A stretch of 64,000 nucleotides of DNA from CAVURS01 sp963795385. GTDB taxonomy: Bacteria > Actinomycetota > Actinomycetes > Actinomycetales > CAVURS01. Below, one piece after another: positions 34,207-42,420 of the stretch (position 1 is its first letter; every line of letters starts with the position of its first letter). Position numbers and translations under genes: made by a program. The stretch is taken from NCBI GenBank assembly GCA_963795385.1, contig CAWCHK010000014.1:744001-808000 (forward strand), written 5' to 3'. The notes under the pieces were generated by a model. It was not told where the DNA came from. It saw only the letters and a program-made list of their open reading frames with translations, and ran no database searches.

Positions 34207-35661
34207 TCAGGCTGGCTCGTCGGTGGAGTGGGAGTCGGTGAGGGTCAACGCGCCCCAGCCGGCGACCACGCCTACCAGGACCGCGAGCGCCGCGAACGTG
34301 ACCCGCTCGCCGTGGAAGAAGGACGCGACGAGATCGTGACTCCACGTCCCGGCGGGGAGTGCGACCGTCACCAGGGCCGCGATGAGCGTGCCGACGACGG
34401 CGGTCCCGACGCTGGTCCCGACCTCTTGCGCCGTGTCGTTCAGTGCCGCGCCGATCGAGGTGCGGTTGCTGGGCATCGCGCTCACGAGGGCGACTGCGCA
34501 GATGGTCATGACGGTGCGCAGTCCGACGGTGAGGGTGACCATGCAGACGGCGATCGCGGCGTACCCGTGGTCGACGCCCCAGGCGAGGCCCGCGAGCGAG
34601 CCGGCCAGCAGGACGGCGCCGACGAGGCAGGCGATGCGGTGACCGAAGTGCTTCCCGAGGAACTCCGAGATCGGAGTGGCGGCGATCATCGTGAGGATGA
34701 GTGGCAGGTTGGCCAGGCCGGCGCGCACCGGGCTCCAGCCGTAGGCGTACTGGAAGTGCAGGATCAGGCTGAACATCACGCCGGCCATCGCGATCGACGT
34801 GCCGACCTGGGCCAGGACGGCGCCGCGGACCGTGCCGTTGGCGAAGACGGCGAGGTCGAGCATGGGCTGCGGCGTACGGCGTTCGTGTCGGAGGAAGGCC
34901 GCGAGCGCGAGCATTGCTCCGAGAGCGGATCCGCAGGTTGTGACCGAGAGCCAGCCGTGCTCGACGCCGCTGGTCAGGGTGTAGCAGGCGAGGCCGATCG
35001 TGGTGATGCTCAGGACGGCTCCCGGGAGGTCGAGCGCATCGCCGGTCAGGCCGTCGGATCGGTCGGCCGGGACGCCGAGGCGCACGCCGATCCAGGCGAT
35101 GAGGGCGATCGGGGCGTTGACGACCAGCAGCCATTCCCAGCGCACGTGGGCCAGGGCCGTGCCGCCCAGCAACGGGCCGAGGACGAAGCCGCTCATGCCG
35201 ACGACGATCATGACCGTCATCGCCCGCATCCGCAGCGCGTCCTCTTCGAACAGCCGGAAGACAAGGGAATTCGTGATCGGGGCCATCGCGGCCGCCGCGA
35301 CGCCGAGGGCCGCCCGCAGCGCGATCAGCTCGCCGGCCGAGTTCACGGCAACGACGGCGAGGCTGATCGTGCCGAAGGCGGCCAGGCCGACGAGCAGGAC
35401 CCGGCGGCGGCCGATGCGGTCGGCCGCCGAGCCGGCCGTCAACAGCAGGCCGCCGAAGGTGAGCGAGTAGGCCCCGGTCACCCACTGGAGGGCGGTCGTG
35501 CCGCTGCCGAGGTCGCGTCCGATGGTCGGCAGCGCGATGGTCAGCAGGGTGTTGTCGACCATCTCCACGAAGAAGGCCAGGCACAGGGCGGACAGCGGGA
35601 TCCAGGCCGCCCGCAGGGAGGCGTAGGTGGGGGCCGGCGTGGTCTCGATGGTGGACGTCAT
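34207..35661 (-). CDS. MFS drug efflux transporter, DHA2 type
   Basis: A 484-residue, 14-helix exporter: FFVEMVDNTLLTIALPTI in helix 1, motif A GSAADRIGRRRVLL, motif C-like GMSGFVLGPLLGG. Divergent from the TetR gene at 35751, with three TetR operators in the 89-bp gap. Likely repressed until a substrate appears. Substrate unknown. Confidence 0.9.
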   Translation of the reverse strand: MTSTIETTPAPTYASLRAAWIPLSALCLAFFVEMVDNTLLTIALPTIGRDLGSGTTALQWVTGAYSLTFGGLLLTAGSAADRIGRRRVLLVGLAAFGTISLAVVAVNSAGELIALRAALGVAAAAMAPITNSLVFRLFEEDALRMRAMTVMIVVGMSGFVLGPLLGGTALAHVRWEWLLVVNAPIALIAWIGVRLGVPADRSDGLTGDALDLPGAVLSITTIGLACYTLTSGVEHGWLSVTTCGSALGAMLALAAFLRHERRTPQPMLDLAVFANGTVRGAVLAQVGTSIAMAGVMFSLILHFQYAYGWSPVRAGLANLPLILTMIAATPISEFLGKHFGHRIACLVGAVLLAGSLAGLAWGVDHGYAAIAVCMVTLTVGLRTVMTICAVALVSAMPSNRTSIGAALNDTAQEVGTSVGTAVVGTLIAALVTVALPAGTWSHDLVASFFHGERVTFAALAVLVGVVAGWGALTLTDSHSTDEPA

Positions 35662-35676
35662 GGCCCCTCCTCAGTA

Positions 35677-35730
35677 TCGAACGACGTTCGAGTATCAAAC
35701 GCCGTTCGATACGATAGAACATCGTTCGAT
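35677..35730. promoter_or_regulatory. Cluster of three TetR operators
   Basis: Three related inverted repeats with CGTTCGA right arms: TCGAACG-a-CGTTCGA (35677-35691, perfect), TATCAAACG-c-CGTTCGATA (35693-35711, one mismatch) and ATAGAACA-t-CGTTCGAT (35714-35730, weaker). Centres are 18 and 20 bp apart, about two helical turns, between the divergent MFS and TetR genes. Confidence 0.75.
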
Positions 35731-35750
35731 GGGACGCAAGGTGTGGTGGG

Positions 35751-36512
35751 ATGGACGCCATGGCAGCCCCGCGGTCCAGCGCCAGGACGGCTGGCGCCAA
35801 GCAGGCGCGGCGCCGGGTCTCGCACTCGATGGAGGCCGTCATCGCGGCCGCCGTCACCCTCCTGGACGAGGCCGGCGAGCCGGCGCTGACCTTCCGCGCC
35901 CTCGCGGCCCGGCTCGGCGGCGGGGTGGCCAGCATCTACTGGTACGTCGCCAGCAAGGACGAGCTGCTCGACCGGGCCACCGACCACGTGCTCGCGGGAG
36001 TGCTTGCCGACACCGAGCGGTTCACCAGTGCGCCGGACCCGATCGACGACCTGCGCGGCATCGGCGTCACGCTCTTCGACGCCATCGCCGACCGGCCCTG
36101 GCTGGGGGCGTACTTCATGCGCGACACCGCACTGCAGCCCAACGGACTGCTGCTCTACGAGCGACTCGGCGAGCAGGTGATGCGGCTCGGCCTCACCCCA
36201 CGGCAGACCTTCCACGCGGTCTCGGCGGTCCTGGGCTTCGTGGTCGGCATCGCTGCCGACCTGGGGCAGGAGCCGCCGCAGGAGGTGCTCGACGGCACGA
36301 CCTCACGCGAGGAGTACCTGGCCCGGTACGCGGCGCAGTGGAGCGACCTGGATGCTGCGGCGTACCCGTTCGTGCATCACATCCTGGACGAGTTCGCCGG
36401 CCACGACGACACCGAGCAGTTCCGGGCCGGCCTCGACCTGCTGCTCGCCGGGCTCCGCCTCCAAGCCTCAGGGACGCGCGGTGGAGACCACAATCTCGTT
36501 CCTCGGTCCTGA
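35751..36512 (+). CDS. TetR family regulator with tetracycline-repressor-like C-terminal domain
   Basis: A 253-residue repressor: helix-turn-helix LTFRALAARLGGGVASIYWY near residues 47-66, then the TetR_C all-alpha domain (RPWLGAYFMRDTALQPNG). Divergent from and presumably controlling the MFS exporter at 34207 through the operator cluster 35677-35730. The stop codon lies inside a dispersed repeat (36508-36578). ATG 35751 or 35760. Confidence 0.88.
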   Translation: MDAMAAPRSSARTAGAKQARRRVSHSMEAVIAAAVTLLDEAGEPALTFRALAARLGGGVASIYWYVASKDELLDRATDHVLAGVLADTERFTSAPDPIDDLRGIGVTLFDAIADRPWLGAYFMRDTALQPNGLLLYERLGEQVMRLGLTPRQTFHAVSAVLGFVVGIAADLGQEPPQEVLDGTTSREEYLARYAAQWSDLDAAAYPFVHHILDEFAGHDDTEQFRAGLDLLLAGLRLQASGTRGGDHNLVPRS

Positions 36513-36578
36513 ACCGGCCAGCGGGCACAACTCGGCTCTCCTGCCGGAAATCGAGCTGAGGAGGGGAGTTATGCCAGT
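36508..36578. repeat. Dispersed palindromic intergenic element, copy A
   Basis: Begins CCTGAACCGGCCAGCGGGC (36508-36526) and ends GGAGGGGAGTTATGCCAGT (36560-36578), with nested complementary arms between (AACTC 36529-36533 with GAGTT 36566-36570). Same framework as copy B at 53757-53819. It lies between convergent genes and supplies the TGA of the TetR gene. Confidence 0.75.
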
Positions 36579-36581
36579 TCG

Positions 36582-37142
36582 TCAGGCCTGGATGTCGTAG
36601 CGGAGGTGAACGACTCCGCTGCCGAAGCGGCGTTCCTCCAACAGGTCGAGCCGCACGCGAAGGTCCGTTGGCAGGGCGCGCTTTCCGCCGCCGACGATGA
36701 TGGGGCAGAGGAACAGGTGGCACTCGTCGACCAGGCCGGCGGCCATTGCCTCGCCGGCGAGCTCCGCACCGCCGATCGAAATGTCTTGGGACGCCGACTC
36801 TTTGAGCTGCCTGATCGCGGCCGGCTCGAAGGTGCGCTCGATCCGCGTCCGCGCACTCGAGACCGTTGGGAGCGTCCGCGAGTACACGACCTTCTCGGCC
36901 GCCTGCCAGATGTCTGTGTAGTCCCGGATGACCGCGGGCTCGTCGGCGCCGGTGCTCACCGTCTCCCAGTAGACCATCGTCTCGTACATCCGACGTCCGT
37001 AGAGATAGGTGCCGATCCGCCGCTCGAGGTCGTTGACGTACGCGTGCACCTCTTCGTCGGGGGCGGCCCAGTCGAAGCGGCCACTCGCGTCCTCGATGAA
37101 TCCGTCGAGGGATGCGATCGCCGCGTAGATCAGCTTGGCCAC
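36582..37142 (-). CDS. Dihydrofolate reductase family protein
   Basis: A 186-residue RibD C-terminal-like reductase: AAIASLDGFIED, TYLYGRRMYETMVYW, DISIGGAELAGEAMAAGLVD (NADPH turn) and FLCPIIVGGGKRAL. Monocistronic, convergent with the TetR gene across the repeat element. Ribosome site GAGAGGGG 5 bases before the ATG. Confidence 0.88.
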   Translation of the reverse strand: MAKLIYAAIASLDGFIEDASGRFDWAAPDEEVHAYVNDLERRIGTYLYGRRMYETMVYWETVSTGADEPAVIRDYTDIWQAAEKVVYSRTLPTVSSARTRIERTFEPAAIRQLKESASQDISIGGAELAGEAMAAGLVDECHLFLCPIIVGGGKRALPTDLRVRLDLLEERRFGSGVVHLRYDIQA

Positions 37143-37285
37143 GCCAACCCCTCTCGGTAGGGAGCACCCATGCCGTCCTCGGCATCGTGCACCATCAGCC
37201 CGCCCTTGTCAGCCGGGCCGTCGACCATTGATCAGGCTGGGCGGCGAGCCGTAGTCTCCCTGGTGCTGCGACGGAGGAGATGGCC

Positions 37286-37795
37286 ATGGACGACGACGCC
37301 GAGACCGCCGTACTCGCCGGAGGCTGCGCCTGGATCATGCAGCAGCTGCTGCGCCAGCCCGAAGGCGTCATCGCTACTCGGGTCGGGTTCATGGGTGGCG
37401 ACAACGACAACCCGAGCGAGGACGACAGCGGCGGCCACGCCGAGGTGGTCGAGGTCGTCTTCGATCCCGCGCGGCTCTCGTATCGAGGACTGCTAGAGGT
37501 GTTCTTCCAGGTGCATCGAGCCGATCTCGACGAGGGGATCGTCGGCTCGCTGTATCGCTCCGAGATCTTCTGTACCAGCCCAGGGCAGCGGAGAGTGGCG
37601 GAGGAGATCATCCGCGATGTCGACGCCTCCGGCCACTGGCCCGGCCGGACCGTGACCCGGGTGAGCGAGGCCGCGGCCTTCTGGGCGATGGAACCCGAGG
37701 ATCAGGACTACCTCCTGCGCTTCCCGCACGGTTGCAGGCCTCCGTTCCCCCGGCAGCTCGACCTCTCCGAGACCGCACCCGCGGTGGCCCACTAG
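37286..37795 (+). CDS. Peptide-methionine (S)-S-oxide reductase family (MsrA-like) protein
   Basis: A 169-residue MsrA-fold protein: catalytic-Cys region AVLAGGCAWIMQQLL (usual family text GGCFW), GFMGGDNDNP, GHAEVVEVVFDP, LLEVFFQVHR and GSLYRSEIFCTSPGQ. The residue after the Cys is Ala rather than Phe, so it is a divergent member. ATG 37286 has GGAGG 8 bases upstream; the ATG at 37280 abuts it. Confidence 0.82.
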   Translation: MDDDAETAVLAGGCAWIMQQLLRQPEGVIATRVGFMGGDNDNPSEDDSGGHAEVVEVVFDPARLSYRGLLEVFFQVHRADLDEGIVGSLYRSEIFCTSPGQRRVAEEIIRDVDASGHWPGRTVTRVSEAAAFWAMEPEDQDYLLRFPHGCRPPFPRQLDLSETAPAVAH

Positions 37796-37835
37796 CGTCG
37801 GCCGTCGCTGGATCGCGCGCCTCTAGGGTGGGCCG

Positions 37836-38315
37836 ATGCCGTCGGTGAACCAGATCCAGGTCAACCAGATCCAGGTCAACCAGATCCAGGTCAAGCAGGT
37901 CCAGGTCACCTTCGACTGTGCCGAGCCGGAGCGGGTCGCTCGCTTCTGGTGCGGGGTGCTGGGGTACGTCGTACCAGGGCCACCACCGGGATTCGCGACG
38001 TGGGAGGAGTTCGATCGCACGCTGCCACCCGAGCGACAAGGCTCGGCATTCGCCTGCGTCGATCCGTCGGGTGTGGGGCCACGGCTGTTCTTCCAGCGCG
38101 TCCCCGAAGGCAAGGTGGTCAAGAACCGGGTGCATCTCGACGTCCGAGTCGGGACCGGGCTCGTGGGAGCGGAGCGTCTGGCCGCGCTCGAGGCCGAGTG
38201 CGCGCGGCTGCTCCCGCTCGGCGCGGTGCGGGTGCGGCTGCTGCCGGCCGGTGGCGGTGAGGAGTCGTGCATCGTGATGCAGGACGTCGAGGGCAACGAG
38301 TTCTGTCTCGACTGA
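37836..38315 (+). CDS. VOC family protein with repeated VNQIQ N-terminus
   Basis: A 159-residue VOC protein of the glyoxalase-like actinobacterial type (VTFDCAEPERVARFWCGVLG, LFFQRVPEGKVVKNRVHLDV, CIVMQDVEGNEFCLD). The core starts at about residue 20; before it stand VNQIQ three times and VKQVQ once, encoded by a 15-bp tandem repeat (37845-37904). The repeated units copy the natural first strand, so the start may have slid by repeat expansion. Confidence 0.82.
   Translation: MPSVNQIQVNQIQVNQIQVKQVQVTFDCAEPERVARFWCGVLGYVVPGPPPGFATWEEFDRTLPPERQGSAFACVDPSGVGPRLFFQRVPEGKVVKNRVHLDVRVGTGLVGAERLAALEAECARLLPLGAVRVRLLPAGGGEESCIVMQDVEGNEFCLD
37845..37904 (+). repeat. 15-bp in-frame tandem repeat in VOC gene
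   Basis: Four units of GTSAACCAGATCCAG type; the first three are nearly identical and the fourth has diverged (GTCAAGCAGGTCCAG). Encodes VNQIQ x3 then VKQVQ. Confidence 0.85.
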
Positions 38316-38344
38316 GTGGCCGAGATGACTGAGTGGCCGAGATG
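38311..38344 (+). repeat. 17-bp tandem duplication at gene junction
   Basis: ACTGAGTGGCCGAGATG occurs at 38311-38327 and again at 38328-38344. It duplicates the stop region of the VOC gene together with the start region of the GNAT gene, creating two ATGs. Confidence 0.9.
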
Positions 38345-38848
38345 ACTGAGCTGCAGCGCCTGCGGGCCGACCATGCTGCGGCGATCCTGGCCTTCGAGAC
38401 GGCGAACCGCGCGTACTTCGCGAGGTCCGTATCCGACCGTGGCGACGAGTACTTCGAGCACTTCACCGAGCAGCTCGACGTCCGCCTGGCCGAGCAGGAG
38501 GCGGGCACGGGCGCCTACTACGTGCTCGTCGACGATGACGGGTCGGTGCTGGGCCGGTTCAATCTGGTGCTCGTCGGAGAGGGTGTCGCAGAGCTGGGCT
38601 ACCGCGTCGCGCAGCAGGTCACCGGCCGTGGAGTTGCGACCGCGACGGTGCGCGCCCTGTGCCTGCTCGCCGCCTCGCGACACGGGATCAGGACCCTTCG
38701 CGCCGCCACCGCCCACGACAATGTCGCGTCGCAGCAGGTGCTGGTCAAGGCCGGCTTCACCGAGGTCGGACCGGCCGATCGATCGGACCTCGGCGGCCGG
38801 TCGGGCTCCTGGTACCAGCGCGACATCGGTCCCGAGCCACGACAATGA
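38342..38848 (+). CDS. GNAT family N-acetyltransferase
   Basis: A 168-residue RimJ/RimL-like acetyltransferase: YYVLVDDDGSVLGRFNLVLV, the acetyl-CoA loop AQQVTGRGVATATVRALCLL and the late ASQQVLVKAGFTEVG. ATG 38342 is used; an in-frame GTG at 38333 would add MAE. An upstream ATG at 38325 made by the 17-bp duplication encodes only MTEWPR and stops at TGA 38343-38345, overlapping this start. Confidence 0.85.
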   Translation: MTELQRLRADHAAAILAFETANRAYFARSVSDRGDEYFEHFTEQLDVRLAEQEAGTGAYYVLVDDDGSVLGRFNLVLVGEGVAELGYRVAQQVTGRGVATATVRALCLLAASRHGIRTLRAATAHDNVASQQVLVKAGFTEVGPADRSDLGGRSGSWYQRDIGPEPRQ

Positions 38849-38852
38849 CCGC

Positions 38853-39323
38853 ATGGAGCCCGGTGCCGAGGGAGTCGTCGCCTTCCGGCTCTGGCCACCG
38901 GTGGCGATCGGCGCGCCCCTGCTCGCCGGCTGGCTGGCCGGGCGGCTCTGGGGTGAGCCGGTCGACCCCGGCGGGTGGCGGGTCCCGCTCGGCTGGGCAC
39001 TGGTGCTGTTGTTCGCCGGGTGGAACGGCTGGGCGCTGTGGCTGTTCCGCAGCCACGACACCGGCCTCCTGCCCGGCCAGGCGACGAACGCGATGATCGA
39101 GGTGGGCCCGTACCGCCTCTCCCGCAACCCGTTGTACGTCGGGTTGCTCGCGCTCTACCTCGGCCTCGCGCTCCTGGCGGCCGCGTTCTGGGGCCTCGTG
39201 CTGTTCCCCGTTGCCGTGCTGCTCCTGCTCTGGGGCGCGATTCGCCCCGAGGAGAGATTCCTGCACGAGCGGTTCGGTGCGGCGTACGACGAGTACTCAC
39301 AGCGGGTACGTCGGTGGCTGTGA
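38853..39323 (+). CDS. Isoprenylcysteine carboxyl methyltransferase-family membrane protein
   Basis: A 156-residue membrane protein with four helices and the ICMT/PEMT family C-terminus: EVGPYRLSRNPLYVGLL and PEERFLHERFGAAYDEYSQR, the SAM-binding half of the fold. Bacterial members are orphan methyltransferases or NnrU-like proteins with unknown substrates. Starts 4 bp after the GNAT gene, likely one operon. Confidence 0.82.
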   Translation: MEPGAEGVVAFRLWPPVAIGAPLLAGWLAGRLWGEPVDPGGWRVPLGWALVLLFAGWNGWALWLFRSHDTGLLPGQATNAMIEVGPYRLSRNPLYVGLLALYLGLALLAAAFWGLVLFPVAVLLLLWGAIRPEERFLHERFGAAYDEYSQRVRRWL

Positions 39324-39407
39324 GCCGTCGACCTGCCCGCGGGGCCAGCGGAACCCGACCCGGCGGAGTAGCGTGCGATGAGGGAGAACGTCGTCGGAGG
39401 AGTGACC

Positions 39408-39599
39408 ATGTTGTGGATCGTCATCCCGGTCGCGGTTCTCATCGTCGGGGGCCTCATCGCCTACCTCTTCGGGCCGACGATCATGACCTTCTTCGGCCCG
39501 AGCTTCGAGCCGGCAGCCAAGGATGACGCGAGCGTGGCGAACGCCCGGCTGAGCGGCATGGTCGACAGCGGCGGGATGGGCGACACCGGCGGTCTGTGA
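39408..39599 (+). CDS. Small single-pass membrane protein
   Basis: A 63-residue protein with one N-terminal helix (MLWIVIPVAVLIVGGLIAYL) and a Gly/Met-rich tail (SGGMGDTGGL). No family recognised. ATG 39408 is supported by GGAGG 8 bases upstream; longer readings from 39378 are less likely. Confidence 0.55.
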   Translation: MLWIVIPVAVLIVGGLIAYLFGPTIMTFFGPSFEPAAKDDASVANARLSGMVDSGGMGDTGGL

Positions 39600-39608
39600 C
39601 GCCGAGAG

Positions 39609-40226
39609 CTAACCGGCGGCCGCGTCCCTGACGACGTCGTAGGTGAGGTGCGCCGCCCGCGGTGACGCGGTGACCTCTCCCTGGACCAGCGTCGTCCGGC
39701 CGACCAGGTCGAAGAGCCGCGTGCCGCCGCCGAAGATCACCGGCGACAGATGGAGGCGGAGCTGGTCCACCATTCCCGTCGCCAGGCTCTGGTCGACGAC
39801 GTTCGCGCCGCCCATGACGACGACGTCCTTGTCGCCCGCTGCGGCCCGGGCCTGCTCGATCGCGGCCGCGACGCCGTCGGTGACGAACCGGAACCTGGAC
39901 GCGAGCCGCACCTGCGCGGGCGGTTCGTGGGTGACGACGTAGCACGGCGGTGGGGCCGACTGGTCCTGGTCGTGTCCATACCCGACGTCGTCGCTCCAGC
40001 CGTTGGGACCGTCCACGATGTCGAAGAGCCGCCGTCCCATCACGACCGCGCCGGTCTGCTCGAAGCTGCGCGCCAGGACCGACTCGTCGACGGGGGAGCG
40101 GGGCTCCTCGAGCACCCACGCGTGGACGGCCTCGCCCCCGATGCCGAGGCCGTGCTCGAGATCCACGCCGCTTGCGGTGACGTACCCGTCCAGCGACATC
40201 GAGATGTCCGCGATCACCTTGCTCAT
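39609..40226 (-). CDS. Dihydrofolate reductase family protein
   Basis: A 205-residue RibD C-terminal-like reductase: DISMSLDGYVTASG, AVVMGRRLFDIVDGPNGW, DVVVMGGANVVDQSL (NADPH turn), LRLHLSPVIFGGGTRLF. Closest in layout to the gene at 12070. Ribosome site CGAGGAG before ATGs at 40226. Confidence 0.88.
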   Translation of the reverse strand: MSKVIADISMSLDGYVTASGVDLEHGLGIGGEAVHAWVLEEPRSPVDESVLARSFEQTGAVVMGRRLFDIVDGPNGWSDDVGYGHDQDQSAPPPCYVVTHEPPAQVRLASRFRFVTDGVAAAIEQARAAAGDKDVVVMGGANVVDQSLATGMVDQLRLHLSPVIFGGGTRLFDLVGRTTLVQGEVTASPRAAHLTYDVVRDAAAG

Positions 40227-40369
40227 GCTCACTCCTCGGGACAGGCCTGCTCGGCCGGTTGACTCAGTCTGGCCTTTTCGGCAAGGCACTGGTCCATCCT
40301 GGGTCGGCGTCGGTCTGCGGCGGCAGTGCGACCAGCCATCTGCGCGGCGACCCAGCTGCCGGGTGGCCG

Positions 40370-40384
40370 CATGCAGAGTGCATG
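40370..40384. promoter_or_regulatory. Inverted repeat upstream of histidine kinase gene
   Basis: CATGCA-gag-TGCATG, a perfect 6-bp inverted repeat 60 bp before the kinase start at 40444, in a 217-bp gap between divergent genes that otherwise shows nothing clear. Could be a site for the cognate LuxR-type regulator. Confidence 0.35.
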
Positions 40385-40443
40385 GGTGACAGGTGCGCCT
40401 GCTGCATTGCCGCCCGGCCGACCACGTCCTTACAGTGCGAGGC

Positions 40444-42420
40444 GTGCACGCGCAGAACCGGCTGGTCGCGGCCGACGCCGACCAGAAGCAACAGGACGGC
40501 GCGGCCCGGCTCGGGTCGCGCTCGCTGGTGCTCGCGGTGCTCACCCTGAGCCTGGTCGGCCGGGCGACCGACGGCAACCCGCACGCGGAGTACTGGTACG
40601 TGCCGTTCGTCGTCGCTCTCTACGTCCTGCCGATCTGGTACGCCACGGGTCGCCGGCGCGAGCTGTGGATCCGGTACGGCGCGGCTCTGCTTGTCGTGCA
40701 AGGGATCCTGACCTACCTGCCGTTCGCCCTCTTCGGCCACGCCTGGGTCGGCGGGGTCTCGGGGCTCCTCGGGGCTCTCGTCCTGCTGACCATGGCACCG
40801 CACGTCCGCTGGCTGGTCTTCGCCGCCCTGGCCGGTCTCGAGCTGGCGCTGTGGCTCGTCGTCGGGCTGCCCTACGAGCCCGCGCCGGACGCGTCGTACT
40901 GGGTGCTGAACGCGTTCGCCTTCACGGGCCTGAGCGTCTTCGCCCTGACCCGGCTCGCCGACCTCTGGGACTCCTTGATCGTCACCCGGCACCGGCTGGT
41001 GACGGCAGCCGTGATGCGGCAGCGGCTCGCCGCCGCCGAGCAGCTGCAGGCGCGGATCGTCGACCGCCTCGCCGAGCTCACCGGCCGGGCCGGCGCGGTG
41101 GTCCGGTCGCATGACACCGAGGTCGTCCGGGCCGGTCTGGTTGCGACGGGGCGGCTCGCCCGGGCCGCCGCTGCCGATGCCCGGCGGCTCCTGCTCGAGC
41201 TGCCCGATCCCACCCAGGACGCGACGCCGGCGACCGACGAGGTCGACCCGACGGCGGGCACTCCGCGACTGGCCCGAGCCGTGGCGACCGTGGTCGTCGT
41301 CCTCTTCGCCGTCCAGTACCTGTTCAACGTCGGCGTCATCGACGGCCAGCCGCGGCCCGGCGCCGGCAACGTCGTCCTCGTCCTCGCCGTCGCCGTGATC
41401 GTGGTCGTCATCCAGCTCCGCCACCTCGTGCTGCGAGACGGCCCGGACCGACCGACGGGCTGGCCGTGGACCCTGAGCCTGCTGGGTGTGCTCTCGTTCG
41501 CGGCGTACCCCACGATCGGGGCCACCAGCCTGATCTTCCTGGCCTTCCTGGCCGGCAGCGGGCTGATCCTGATCCGGCACTGGTCGCGCTGGGCGCTCTT
41601 CGTCGTGACCGTGTCCAGCCTGCCGGCGCTGACCCTCGCGCGTCCTGGGGCCGGGATGGACGGCCTGCGCGAGCAGGTCGTATGGGCGGTGTACGCCGCG
41701 GCGACCGAGGCCGCTGCGGGTCTGCTGGTCTACGGGCTCTACGGCTTCACCCGGGCGTCAACGGCGCTGCAGGCAGCTCAGCGCGAGGCGGCGGGAGCTG
41801 CTGGAACCCAGGAGCAGCTCCGGCTGGCGCACGACGCGCACGACGCCCTCGGCCTGGGCCTGTCGACGATCGCGCTGAAGAGCGACCTGGCTCTGGGACT
41901 GCTCGACACCGACCCCGAGCTGGCCCGGCGCGAGACCGTGCAGATCATGCACCTGTCGACCATCGTCGCCCGCGACGCGCTCGCCGTCGGCACCGGCAAC
42001 CTCAGCCTCGACCTGGCCAGCGAGCTCGCGAGCGCTCGCAACACTCTGGACGCAGCCGGGATCACCGGGCAGATCAGCGCCCCCGAGCTCGCCCTGCCGG
42101 CCGAGACTGCGGCCGTCCTGGCGGCGGTGCTGCGTGAGGCGGTCACCAACGTCCTGCGGCACAGCGGCGCGCACACCTGCGCCATCACCGTCAGTGGGAG
42201 CGGCGGAGGTGCCAGCGGGGCTCTGGTGCTGCTGGAGGTGACGAACGACGGGTCGAACCCGACGACCGGCCGGACCCTCGGTCTCGGCCTGCACAGCATG
42301 TCCGAACGCTTGCGGCCGTTGGGCGGCAGCCTGCACACGCAACAGATCGGCGACGTCCACACCCTCACCGTCACCGTACCGAGCGCCCGGTCGGCCTCGA
42401 CCCTCGCGGTGCACGGATGA
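40444..42420 (+). CDS. Sensor histidine kinase with duplicated membrane/dimerisation layout
   Basis: A 658-residue kinase from GTG 40444 (upstream in-frame GTGs exist). First come about five helices and a helical stretch (MRQRLAAAEQLQARIVDRLA) that looks like a DHp domain without the His. A second set of helices follows, then the active HisKA_3 box LAHDAHDALGLGLSTIALKS and an HATPase domain (VLREAVTNVLRHSGAHTC, TLGLGLHSMSERLRPLGG). Partner regulator overlaps by ATGA at 42417. Confidence 0.85.
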   Translation: MHAQNRLVAADADQKQQDGAARLGSRSLVLAVLTLSLVGRATDGNPHAEYWYVPFVVALYVLPIWYATGRRRELWIRYGAALLVVQGILTYLPFALFGHAWVGGVSGLLGALVLLTMAPHVRWLVFAALAGLELALWLVVGLPYEPAPDASYWVLNAFAFTGLSVFALTRLADLWDSLIVTRHRLVTAAVMRQRLAAAEQLQARIVDRLAELTGRAGAVVRSHDTEVVRAGLVATGRLARAAAADARRLLLELPDPTQDATPATDEVDPTAGTPRLARAVATVVVVLFAVQYLFNVGVIDGQPRPGAGNVVLVLAVAVIVVVIQLRHLVLRDGPDRPTGWPWTLSLLGVLSFAAYPTIGATSLIFLAFLAGSGLILIRHWSRWALFVVTVSSLPALTLARPGAGMDGLREQVVWAVYAAATEAAAGLLVYGLYGFTRASTALQAAQREAAGAAGTQEQLRLAHDAHDALGLGLSTIALKSDLALGLLDTDPELARRETVQIMHLSTIVARDALAVGTGNLSLDLASELASARNTLDAAGITGQISAPELALPAETAAVLAAVLREAVTNVLRHSGAHTCAITVSGSGGGASGALVLLEVTNDGSNPTTGRTLGLGLHSMSERLRPLGGSLHTQQIGDVHTLTVTVPSARSASTLAVHG

